Positions 20,077-27,285 of a stretch of 64,000 nt of DNA are shown here, in pieces (the stretch's first letter is position 1; each line of letters begins with the position of its first letter). Origin of the DNA: Streptomyces sp. ICC1 (GTDB lineage: Bacteria; Actinomycetota; Actinomycetes; Streptomycetales; Streptomycetaceae); contig NZ_CP030287.1 of NCBI RefSeq assembly GCF_003287935.1, positions 7,384,837 to 7,448,836 on the forward strand, in the 5' to 3' direction. The notes under the pieces were generated by a model that was not told the origin of the DNA, did no database searches, and saw only the letters and a program-made list of their open reading frames with translations. The translations under genes were made by a program, and so were the position numbers.

Positions 20077-21814
20077 GGCTCTGGCAAGATTTTCGTAGGC
20101 GAAGATCATCTCGTCAGGAGGGGCAGTCGGTCTGCGCGGCGGGCAGTCTTTGACTGTGCCCTGGTGAACTGGTCGGTCTGTTGCCGCAGTTGGCTGATGT
20201 CCTCGTGGACTCGGTCGAGGTCTCTGATGCTGTGGTGGCGGTCCGGGCCCGCACGAGATCCGGTGTTCCAGCGGGATGTACGGGATGCGGACAGCTCAGC
20301 GGGTGGCGCCACAGCCGCTATGTACGGCGCCTTTCCGACGTCACGCTCGCAGGCAAGCCTTTACGCATCATCTTGTCCGTACGCCGTCTGTACTGCGAAA
20401 ACATGGCCTGCTCGAAGGCGACTTTCGCCGAGCAAGTACCGGGGCTGACCGTGCGCTACCAGCGGCGGACACCGGCGTTGCAGCGCCTGGTGGAGGACGT
20501 CGGAGTCGTGCTGGCCGGCCGGGGCGGTTCCCGGATGCTTCGGATGCTGAACATCAGGCTTTCGCGGGTCGCCGTCCTGTCCCAGCTGATGCGGGTGCCG
20601 TTGCCGCCGCTGGTTGCGCCGCGGGTGCTGGGGGTGGACGACTTCGCACTCTACGGCGACACCTACGGAACTCTCCTGGTCGACGCCACCACGCGGCTCC
20701 CGCTTACGCTTTGGGAAGGACGCGACGCGGAACGGCTCGGCCGCTGGCTCCGCGAACACCCAGGGGTTGAGGTCGCCTGCCGCGACGGCTCCCTCGCCTA
20801 CCGGCAGGGCATCACCGTCGGCGCCCCGGACGCCGTGCAGGTCAGTGACCGCTTTCACCTTTGGCAGGGCCTCTCCCGCCGAGTCCAGGACATCGCCTCC
20901 ACCCACCGCGGCTGCCTGCCCGCAGCACTGCCTCCGATCAACGACACCGCTGCCGCACCGGTCGAGGAGTGCGTCGAGAACACCACCGAGGACACGCTGG
21001 CCGAGCGTCACGCTCGAAGGCTTTTCGAAGCCGTTCAGGCTTTGACCCGCTCTGGCCGGAGCCACAGCTCCGTGGCCCGGGAGCTCGGCCTGAACCGCCG
21101 CACCGTCAGCAAGTACGCCCGAGCCCGCACCTGGCAGGAGGTCGTGCGGCGCCCTCCACGCAAGTTCTCTACCCTGGATCCCTACCTCGACTACCTGCAG
21201 CAACGCTGGGACGAGGGACAGCACAGCGCCAAGATCCTGCACGAAGAACTGCAGACCAAGGGCTATCCCGGCCACTACCAGCGCGTGAAGATGGCCGTCG
21301 CACCGCTCAGGCGGGGCCTGCCTCTGGACGAGCCCCGCGAGCGGCCGCCCTCACCACGCGAAGCCGCCCGATGGATCACGACCCACCCTCACCGGCGCAG
21401 CCCGCACATCAACGACCGCCTGCCCCGCCTCCTCGACCACTGCCCTGAACTCAGGACCGCGCACGACCTGGTCCGCCGGTTCGCCGACATGCTCGACAAC
21501 CGCGACGCGACATCCCTGCCCAAGTGGCTGGACGACCTCGCGAACACCGGACTCGCACCGCTGACCGGCCTTGCCAGGGCCCTGCGCGAAGACCGGGATG
21601 CCGTCACCCAGGGCATCACCACCCCCTACAACTCCGGGGTCAACGAGGGCCGGATCACCGACGTCAAGCTGCAGAAACGCATCATGGCCGGACGCGCCGG
21701 CGTCCGTCTCCTCAGACACCGCGTCGTCCTGATCGCCCACCTCCGACGACGCTATGCCGACCGGCCGACCATCTCACCGAGATGATCTTCGCCTACGAAA
21801 ATCTTGCCAGAGCC
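20077..21814. mobile_element. Complete ISL3-family insertion sequence
   Basis: A 1738-bp element bounded by perfect 37-bp terminal inverted repeats (20077-20113 and 21778-21814; outer end GGCTCTGGCAAGATTTTCG). It is flanked by an 8-bp direct repeat CCGAACAT (20069-20076 and 21815-21822), the target duplication size of ISL3 elements. It has a single transposase gene. Identical ends and an intact duplication point to recent transposition. Confidence 0.96.
20181..21785 (+). CDS. ISL3-family transposase
   Basis: 534 residues. An N-terminal zinc-finger-like region (CTGCGQLSGWRHSRYVRRL and CENMACSKATF) is followed by the DDE-type catalytic domain: RVLGVDDFALYGDTYGTLLVD holds the first Asp pair and VQVSDRFHLWQGLSRRV the second. 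A helix-turn-helix (SVARELGLNRRTVSKYAR) lies mid-protein. The C-terminus includes NSGVNEGRITDVKLQKRIMAGRAG with the catalytic Glu. TTG 20181 is the first usual start after an in-frame TGA at 20151. It fills the element almost completely. Confidence 0.93.
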   Translation: MPQLADVLVDSVEVSDAVVAVRARTRSGVPAGCTGCGQLSGWRHSRYVRRLSDVTLAGKPLRIILSVRRLYCENMACSKATFAEQVPGLTVRYQRRTPALQRLVEDVGVVLAGRGGSRMLRMLNIRLSRVAVLSQLMRVPLPPLVAPRVLGVDDFALYGDTYGTLLVDATTRLPLTLWEGRDAERLGRWLREHPGVEVACRDGSLAYRQGITVGAPDAVQVSDRFHLWQGLSRRVQDIASTHRGCLPAALPPINDTAAAPVEECVENTTEDTLAERHARRLFEAVQALTRSGRSHSSVARELGLNRRTVSKYARARTWQEVVRRPPRKFSTLDPYLDYLQQRWDEGQHSAKILHEELQTKGYPGHYQRVKMAVAPLRRGLPLDEPRERPPSPREAARWITTHPHRRSPHINDRLPRLLDHCPELRTAHDLVRRFADMLDNRDATSLPKWLDDLANTGLAPLTGLARALREDRDAVTQGITTPYNSGVNEGRITDVKLQKRIMAGRAGVRLLRHRVVLIAHLRRRYADRPTISPR

Positions 21815-21866
21815 CCGAACATGCACCGGTCGGTACGAATCAAAGTGCACGCCCTCTGTCCCGTAC

Positions 21867-22751
21867 TCAGCGCGCGGCCCGGTCTGCAGCTTCTCGGGTG
21901 ATGTCGGCGTAGAGGCGGAAGAGGGCTGGGCGGGCTTCGCCGCCTTCTCGTTCGTGCAGGACCGCCCAGCACCGGGCGACGAGCTCCCGGGCCTGGGTGC
22001 CGGGCCAGGGCTGGGGCAGGAGCTGAGGCGGCAGCAGCGGGTCGGGCTCCATGGCGCGGGTGAGTTCGGCGGCCAGCTCGACCGCGATGGTGAGGAGTGA
22101 GGATGAGGAGAGTTCGGCAGGGCCGGTGAGCCGGGCGAGGCGGGGCTGGGTGATGCGGCTGAGGCGGTGGTAGCGGTCGGCGATCTCCTGCAGGGACCAC
22201 AGGCGGCGGGCGAGTTCGACAGGCTCTTGGGTGTCGCCCTTGCGCAGGTCAGTCGTGGTGAGGAGGGTGAGCGCTTCGTCGGCGCCGAGGCGGTGGGCCG
22301 CTTCTTCGACGTACGGTTCCCAGGCGTTGGCGCAGACGTACAGTCCGCCCTGGAGCGGGGCGCCGCCGAAGTGGACGAGGGTCTCACGCAGGGCGTCCCG
22401 GGCCGTGCGGGCCGATTCGGGCACCGCGAAGGCCGCCAGGTGCCAGACACCGTCCCAGGGCGCGAGCCCGGCGTCTTGCTGGAACGCGTGCCGGAGGAAG
22501 TCCGCGTTGGGGGCCAGGGCACGCGTGGTGTCCGCGGTCGCGTGCAGCTGCGCCTTGCGGCCACGGCCCTCGTGGGTGAACCGGCCCTCGGCCACGAGGC
22601 GTTTGGCGCACAGCCGCACCTGCTGGTCGCTCATGCCCAGGGTGTTGGCGACGGTGTAGAGCTCGTCCGCGCCGACGGTGCCGTCCTCGCGGATCAGCGC
22701 GTGGACGAGCATGCGGGTGGGGACCTCGACGTGGTCCGCCTCGGCGCTCAC
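21867..22751 (-). CDS. PaaX-family transcriptional regulator
   Basis: 294 residues from GTG 22751. The N-terminal winged-helix domain (TRMLVHALIREDGTVGADELY; GMSDQQVRLCAKRLVAEGRF) and the middle PaaX domain (APWDGVWHLAAFAVPESARTARDALRETL; GGLYVCANAWEPYVEEAA) are both present. Relatives repress catabolic genes until an acyl-CoA inducer binds. The start overlaps the stop of the upstream GNAT gene (GTGA), so both are in one operon driven from 23384-23497. The insertion sequence ends 53 bases beyond its 3' end. Confidence 0.87.
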   Translation of the reverse strand: MSAEADHVEVPTRMLVHALIREDGTVGADELYTVANTLGMSDQQVRLCAKRLVAEGRFTHEGRGRKAQLHATADTTRALAPNADFLRHAFQQDAGLAPWDGVWHLAAFAVPESARTARDALRETLVHFGGAPLQGGLYVCANAWEPYVEEAAHRLGADEALTLLTTTDLRKGDTQEPVELARRLWSLQEIADRYHRLSRITQPRLARLTGPAELSSSSLLTIAVELAAELTRAMEPDPLLPPQLLPQPWPGTQARELVARCWAVLHEREGGEARPALFRLYADITREAADRAAR

Positions 22752-23383
22752 AGTTCTTTCGCCCCTCTCGTTCCGACGGTGCGACGCATGGTGGTCACCG
22801 CGCCGAACCCCAGCAGCCCGCGCAGGTAGGGCGTGCGCTCGGTCCCCACGGCCGTGAAGCCGCGCCGCTCGTACAGGGCCCTGGCGCGCGGATTGGTGTC
22901 GATCACATCCAGTCTGATCTCCCGGCAGTGCTGCTCCGCCGCCACGGCGGCCACTTCCTCGATGAGCAGGCTCCCTACACCACGCCCGCGTATGCCCGGG
23001 TCCACGGCGATGCCGTCCATGACGAGCTGTCCGGGGGCCGGGTGGCGTTCGAACAGGGCGAGGAGCAGGAGCCTGGGCAGCCCCCGCAAGTGTCCGTACA
23101 CGCGCAGCACGGCGGAGGCCGATCCCCCGGTGAGGGCACGGCCGCCGAGCTGGTAGCCGGCGAGGCCGACGAGCTGCCCGTCGAGGATCGCGCACACCGC
23201 GCGATCAGCGTTCAGGTGGGCGGCGATGAAGGGCACCGCCTTGTCCGGCGGGTTCAGCGCGGGGCCGAGTTTACGGCCGAAGGCGGCCCAGTACATCTCG
23301 GCCGCCCGCCGCTCGGCGCCGGCCGGAAGGCCCCGCCGGACCGTCACCGGTCCAGCACCGGTGTCCGTCGTGTCCGTTCCCAT
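22748..23383 (-). CDS. GNAT-family N-acetyltransferase
   Basis: 211 residues. The acetyl-CoA-binding motif A is clear: QLVMDGIAVDPGIRGRGVGS contains the R/QxxGxG/A loop, followed by LLIEEVAAVAAEQ and DVIDTNPRARALYERRGF. The N-terminal extension is Gly/Thr-rich. It is first gene of an operon with the PaaX regulator and divergent from a membrane-anchored hydrolase. The substrate is unknown. Confidence 0.88.
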   Translation of the reverse strand: MGTDTTDTGAGPVTVRRGLPAGAERRAAEMYWAAFGRKLGPALNPPDKAVPFIAAHLNADRAVCAILDGQLVGLAGYQLGGRALTGGSASAVLRVYGHLRGLPRLLLLALFERHPAPGQLVMDGIAVDPGIRGRGVGSLLIEEVAAVAAEQHCREIRLDVIDTNPRARALYERRGFTAVGTERTPYLRGLLGFGAVTTMRRTVGTRGAKEL

Positions 23384-23419
23384 GCCGTGCCCTCTTCTCT
23401 CACTGCAACCCGGAACTCA

Positions 23420-23461
23420 AAACTATCACGCTTACAACGATCGTACTCGTTCTGATAGTTT
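23420..23461. promoter_or_regulatory. Nested palindrome, probable operator in divergent promoter
   Basis: AAACTATCA (23420-23428) and TGATAGTTT (23453-23461) are perfect inverted repeats, exactly centred on a second palindrome ACGATCGT (23437-23444). A possible promoter for the hydrolase, TTACAA (23432-23437), 16 bases, GATAGT (23454-23459), lies inside it, so a bound repressor would block it. The PaaX-type protein encoded nearby is the natural candidate; this is inference. Confidence 0.7.
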
Positions 23462-23497
23462 CAGGTTCGCTCACCTGAACAGAGGCGGTCAGATCCC

Positions 23498-24562
23498 ATG
23501 CATCCAAAGATCCAGCCCCGACGGCGCGGGCTCCGCACAGCCGTGTGGTCACTCGTCACGGCCCTGGTCGTGGCCGCCGGTCTCGTCAGCGTGGTGCTGT
23601 GGCAGCACTCCTACGCCATGGACGAGCAGCGGGTATCGATCCGCCACGGCGGCCACATCCTCAACGGAGTACTGACCACCCCCAAGGACAGCCGCAAGCA
23701 CCACGGCCTGGTCGTGTACGTCCACGGCGACGGCCCCGTCGACGCCACCCATGACGACGGGTACAAGCCCCTGTGGGAAGCGAACGCCAAGGCCGGCTAC
23801 GCCTCCCTGTCCTGGGACAAGCCCGGCGTCGCGGGCGCGCCCGGGAACTGGCTCGGCCAGTCCATGGACGACCGGGCCGACGAGGCAGCCGCCGCCATCG
23901 CCTGGGCGCGCACCCGCCCGGACATCGACGGCGAACGGATCGGGCTCTGGGGCGCCAGCCAGGCGGGCTGGGTCCTGCCGAAGGTCGCAGCCAAGACGCC
24001 CGTGAGCTTCGTCATCGCCGTCTCGCCCGCGATCAACTGGCTCCAGCAGGGCCGCTACAACCTCCTCGCCGAGCTGCGCGCCGACGGCGCGCCGGCAGCC
24101 CGTACCAACGCGGCGATCGCCAAGAGCGACACGACCCGACGGCTGCTGGAACGCCACGCGACCTTCGAGGAGTACGTCAAGGCCATGGGCGGCGACGCGG
24201 ACGGCATGACCGACGATCGCTGGGGCTTCATCTCCAAGAACTACACCGCGGACGCCACGCAAGACCTTCGCGCCCTGCGCGGCGTACCGGTGCTGCTGGC
24301 CCTCGCGGGTCATGACATCAACGTAGACATCGCCGACACGGAGCGCGTCTACCGCGAGGTGCTGGACGCAGGCGGTGCCTTGACGGCCAAGCGCTACCCG
24401 GACGCGACCCATTCATTGCTCAAGCAGTCCATCGAGCAGTCGGACCTCAAGATCACGCTCACTGCGCTCTTCTCGCCCCGCTCGCTCTTCGCGGACGGAT
24501 TCCTGGACGGCCAACGACAGTTCCTCAAGGAACTCGAACAAGGCGGCAACGCCACCCCGTGA
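23498..24562 (+). CDS. Membrane-anchored alpha/beta hydrolase
   Basis: 354 residues from ATG 23498. A single N-terminal membrane helix (residues 14-35) would anchor it facing outward. The hydrolase domain contains the oxyanion strand VVYVHGDGPVDATHDDGYKP, nucleophile elbow IGLWGASQAGWVLP (Ser of GASQAG), an acid in LALAGHDINVD and the catalytic His in PDATHSLLKQS. It resembles dienelactone-hydrolase-like esterases. It sits alone downstream of the nested palindrome. The substrate is unknown. Confidence 0.88.
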   Translation: MHPKIQPRRRGLRTAVWSLVTALVVAAGLVSVVLWQHSYAMDEQRVSIRHGGHILNGVLTTPKDSRKHHGLVVYVHGDGPVDATHDDGYKPLWEANAKAGYASLSWDKPGVAGAPGNWLGQSMDDRADEAAAAIAWARTRPDIDGERIGLWGASQAGWVLPKVAAKTPVSFVIAVSPAINWLQQGRYNLLAELRADGAPAARTNAAIAKSDTTRRLLERHATFEEYVKAMGGDADGMTDDRWGFISKNYTADATQDLRALRGVPVLLALAGHDINVDIADTERVYREVLDAGGALTAKRYPDATHSLLKQSIEQSDLKITLTALFSPRSLFADGFLDGQRQFLKELEQGGNATP

Positions 24563-24888
24563 CAGTCCGGCAAGATCGGCCATGACGCGTGGTGCACGTT
24601 CGCGAATACGGCCCGCTGCACTTTGAAGCGTACGCCGACAAGGAACCACACATACAGGTGCGAACCGCGCTCGACGACCTGGCACAACTCGCGGGCCTGA
24701 GTGACCCACTCGCCACCACAGGCGGCCGGAAGCCGGTCGAGTTCCGCCAGCAGCAACGGCATCTGCCGCTGGTTGAACACAGCGTCCCCATACGGAGTCA
24801 GGACCCAGAGCACCGGAAAGTCCGCCGAGTCCAGATCCGCGAAGGCAGCGGTCCACTCCACACCGGCCGGAACGATGTGCCCGTGCAT
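24394..24888 (-). CDS. Hypothetical protein, C-terminus probably read-through
   Basis: ATG 24888 opens a 164-residue frame. The first 85 or so residues (MHGHIVPAGVEWTAAFADLD; MPLLLAELDRLPAACGGEW; LCQVVERGSHLYVWF) look like a real small streptomycete protein. Beyond that, coding character is lost and the frame runs antisense into the last 169 bases of the hydrolase gene. The original stop, probably just after VWF, seems to have been lost. Confidence 0.5.
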   Translation of the reverse strand: MHGHIVPAGVEWTAAFADLDSADFPVLWVLTPYGDAVFNQRQMPLLLAELDRLPAACGGEWVTQARELCQVVERGSHLYVWFLVGVRFKVQRAVFANVHHASWPILPDCHGVALPPCSSSLRNCRWPSRNPSAKSERGEKSAVSVILRSDCSMDCLSNEWVASG

Positions 24889-25169
24889 GGTGATGATCAG
24901 GTTGGCGAGGGTGTCGAGGGTGGAGCCGAGCGGGTGTGCGCTGGTTGCGGCGGCCGCGCGTTCATCGCGGATAGCGAGGAGTTCTGGGAGGACGCGGATC
25001 CTGGCGAGGCCTGCTGCCCGTGCGGGAGCGAGAAGTTCGAGACCGCGGTCGCGTTCTCCCTAGCCGGTGACGGGTCGGTCCGCGGTGCCAGAGGGACGGG
25101 GCCGCGGGAGTGTATGTCGACTGGAAGATCGACTACGGGCCCTCGGATCACCTCCTGACCATGGTCTAG
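24883..25169 (+). pseudogene. Zinc-ribbon protein remnant
   Basis: From GTG 24883 the frame encodes ERVCAGCGGRAFIADSEEFW and GEACCPCGSEKFETAVAFSL, two CxxC/CxC knuckles of a small zinc-ribbon protein. After GDGSVR the frame is wrong, and the expected C-terminus (GVYVDWKIDYGPSDHLL) appears in another frame and stops at TAG 25167-25169. A deletion with frameshift near 25085-25110 explains this. Confidence 0.6.
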
Positions 25170-25556
25170 GTCTGCGGAGCGACCGTCCGAACAGGCTGCG
25201 GTTCGCAGAAGGTCCCGTCCCGGAAGCTGTCCGGCGGGGTGCCGCGGAGATCTCGGCGTGGGCCGACGGCACAAGCGGTTGACCTGACCGGCCTGAGGGC
25301 TGGTTCTACGAGCCCCGCCGGGGGTGGCGGGGCCCGTAGAACGTGCCGTCGCGGAGCATGGCGAACCGCACGCTGATGCGTTGGCGGGCGGGGTGGAGAC
25401 GGGAGTCGTTCGTTCACGGCTTCGGGGTCACCTTGGCGCCGCCGCTGTGATCGATGTCGATGAAGAAGCGTCGAGGATGCGCGGATGTGTGGCTCGCCGA
25501 GCGAGGCGTTGTCGAGGCTCCTGGGGGATGGGCCGATGTCGAGGGCCTGACCGGCC
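25170..25556. other. Degenerate region with possible transposase debris
   Basis: No intact gene. On the minus strand two similar short peptides, MLRDGTFYGPR (around 25350) and SFRDGTFCEPQP (around 25200), look like repeated copies of one protein C-terminus, perhaps of a transposase; I cannot name the family. The hairpin at 25303-25342 lies between them. Confidence 0.35.
25303..25342. terminator. Hairpin, terminator-like
   Basis: GTTCTACG-A-GCCCCGCC (25303-25319) pairs with GGCGGGGC-C-CGTAGAAC (25326-25342): 16 pairs with one A-C mismatch and a 6-base loop. No T-run follows. It lies in decayed sequence, so its present role is unclear. Confidence 0.55.
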
Positions 25557-26104
25557 GCTCACCGCCAACGAGGTCGCGCACTCCTGGGCCGGTGAGGTGT
25601 TCACTGACGAGTGCTTGGACGTGGCCCAGCAGGTACGGCAGGCCTTGGGCTGCTGGATCTCCTCGACGACTCCTGGGCGACGTGCGAGATCCGGTTCGCG
25701 GACCAGGGATCGGAGGGGCCTCTGCCCGCCAACCTGTTGTGGGACGGCTAGTGCTGTGACCGGAAAGGTCCACCGGGTCACGGCGCCCGGCACGGCACCT
25801 CGCCGCGTTGTCGGACCACCGAAGTACGTCCAGTACAAGCGGCGGCCCTCCGCCCGGGGGCCCCTCCCAGCGGTAGCTGGGGGAGATGCACCGCACCGGA
25901 CACCGCGACCCGGCAAACCTTCCCGGTCACAGCACTAGCGCCGACGGCTCGAGACAGATCGGGACGCCGAGGCCGTCACCTCCTCCCTCTGGGTCGACCG
26001 GTTCGAGGATCGCGACACCGCCGCGACGGCGTTCGCCGAGCTGCTTGGGAACGCGAAGCGTGTGACTTCCGATGTCGCGTCAAGACGACGTCGCTACTCG
26101 GCTC
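25557..26104 (+). pseudogene. Unrecognised gene, frameshifted and split by a MITE
   Basis: Coding character is visible in ANEVAHSWAGEVFTDECLDV (one frame), then LLDLLDDSWATCEIRFADQG and PLPANLLWDG (another frame) up to 25747. After the 191-bp MITE, DRDAEAVTSSLWVDRFEDRD and FAELLGNAKRV continue to TGA 26102-26104. The net insertion of 187 bases puts the two sides in the same ancestral frame, but a TAG at the insertion target interrupts it. The protein family is not recognised. Confidence 0.45.
25748..25938. mobile_element. MITE (191 bp) with 22-bp inverted ends
   Basis: The left end CTAGTGCTGTGACCGGAAAG (to 25769) matches the complement of the right end (25917-25938) at 21 of 22 positions. 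The outer CTAG is probably a TA or CTAG target duplication plus repeat end. The interior has no coding capacity but contains a hairpin (CTCCCAGC/GCTGGGGG) of a type common in streptomycetes. It must be moved by a transposase elsewhere; the ISL3 element here has different ends. Confidence 0.85.
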
Positions 26105-26129
26105 GGCACAGATCTTGGGGAGGGGGTTG

Positions 26130-26526
26130 AACCACTGAGGCTTGGTCATCGCTCATTGCGGTGTAAATCGTCACGATCGAGGCGACAGTCTCGATTTGAA
26201 CCGGCCCAACGATCCGCAGCCACGCGAGTTCACAGAGTCCGTCGAACCGCCGGACATGGTCAGCGGTGTCCGCGGGCCATGGGTGCGGTAGCGCCGGGAG
26301 GTGGATCAGGGAGATCTCGTCGATGAAGCTGCCGGCGATCTGTGGGGGCTTGTCGACCGAGACGTGGTGGAGGTTGGAGAGGGAGATGACTACGTCCGGC
26401 TTCCATGGCCCTCCCTGAGGGTGATCTCCAGGGAGTCTTCCTCGGCGAAGGCGTCGAACGAGACGCGCCTGATGGAGTAGCCGACGCATGGTGCGAGGTG
26501 CGTGGCGCCTCATTCTTGTCCGTCAC
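26130..26526 (-). pseudogene. Frameshifted hypothetical gene
   Basis: The minus strand begins VTDKNEA at GTG 26526, moves to another frame (VGYSIRRVSFDAFAEEDSL), then to a third that encodes PWKPDVVISLSNLHHVSVDK, IHLPALPHPWPADTADHVRR and ELAWLRIVGPVQIETVASIV. Each piece is clearly coding and together they give a protein of about 125 residues. At least two frameshifts are needed. The family is unknown to me; its form resembles immunity-type proteins. Confidence 0.6.
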
Positions 26527-26674
26527 AGCGAGAGGCTACGAGCACCGGTGGCCTGCGGGTGTCGGGCGGTGCACCGTGTGCCTGGCCGTGCCGTCCTCTT
26601 GTGTGAGTACGAAGGCCGGCGCCACCCCGGGCCGGTGAGGGTACGGGGGTGCGGGGGGTCGTGTCGCGTCGATT

Positions 26675-26703
26675 TTGAACCTTCGGGGGGTGTCATGTAG
26701 AGT
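26675..26703 (+). promoter_or_regulatory. rRNA promoter, upstream-most
   Basis: TTGAAC (26675-26680), 17 bases, TAGAGT (26698-26703) is close to the vegetative consensus. Two more TAGAGT boxes at 26826-26831 and 26918-26923 mark additional tandem promoters, as in Streptomyces rrn operons. Confidence 0.8.
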
Positions 26704-27085
26704 CAAACGGTTGCCTGGAACTGGACAAGTTCGGCAACAAGCCCCCAGAGAAGCAATTCCGAGTGGGCACCCTCGACTCCTCATCCAGGAATCTGAAGCC
26801 GGGAAATCCGGTGGAAAACTTCTGATAGAGTCGGACTCGCCGGAAAGGGAAACGCGAAAGCGAAGAACTGGAAAGCGAAACCCGCTTCGACCGGGAATCG
26901 GACACGAAAGAGTCTGATAGAGTCGGAGACACAAGAACGAAAGAAGCGCCCGGAGGAAAGCCCGAGAGGGTGAGTACAAAGGAAGCGTCCGTTCCTTGAG
27001 AACTCAACAGCGTGCCAAAAATCAACGCCAAAAAGTTGATACCCCGTCCATTTCGGTGGATGAGGTTCCTTTGAAAAAGACCTGT
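26675..27085 (+). promoter_or_regulatory. rrn operon promoter/leader region without its 16S gene
   Basis: This stretch has the features of the region upstream of Streptomyces 16S rRNA: tandem TAGAGT promoters, AT-richer purine-rich leader, and the conserved TTGAGAACTCAACAGCGTG block at 26996-27014 followed by CCAAAAATCAACGCC, TTGATACCCCGTCC and GAGGTTCCTTTGAAA. In a normal operon the 16S would begin a few hundred bases on. Here the sequence changes near 27085 and a DksA-type gene follows instead. No protein-coding gene lies within it. Confidence 0.85.
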
Positions 27086-27285
27086 GAGGTCGCGGTTCTG
27101 CCCGTCGGATGTGTATAAGGGGCGGGGGTGGGGTGCGAGGGGCGGATTACCGGGCCCCCCGCTGGGCACAACGGATGCAGGTTGACCTCGTTGGACGCGT
27201 GCCCCGTTGCCGTGGGGCCGGAGTCGATTTATCGTTCCGGCATGATTCGCGAGCAATGATCACAGTATGTGAAGGGGCCGCGGCC

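Noticed and set aside
20077..21814. ISL3 element as parent of the nearby MITE
   Set aside because: Its 37-bp ends (GGCTCTGGCAAG...) share nothing with the MITE ends (TAGTGCTGTGACCGG...) and the target duplication differs.
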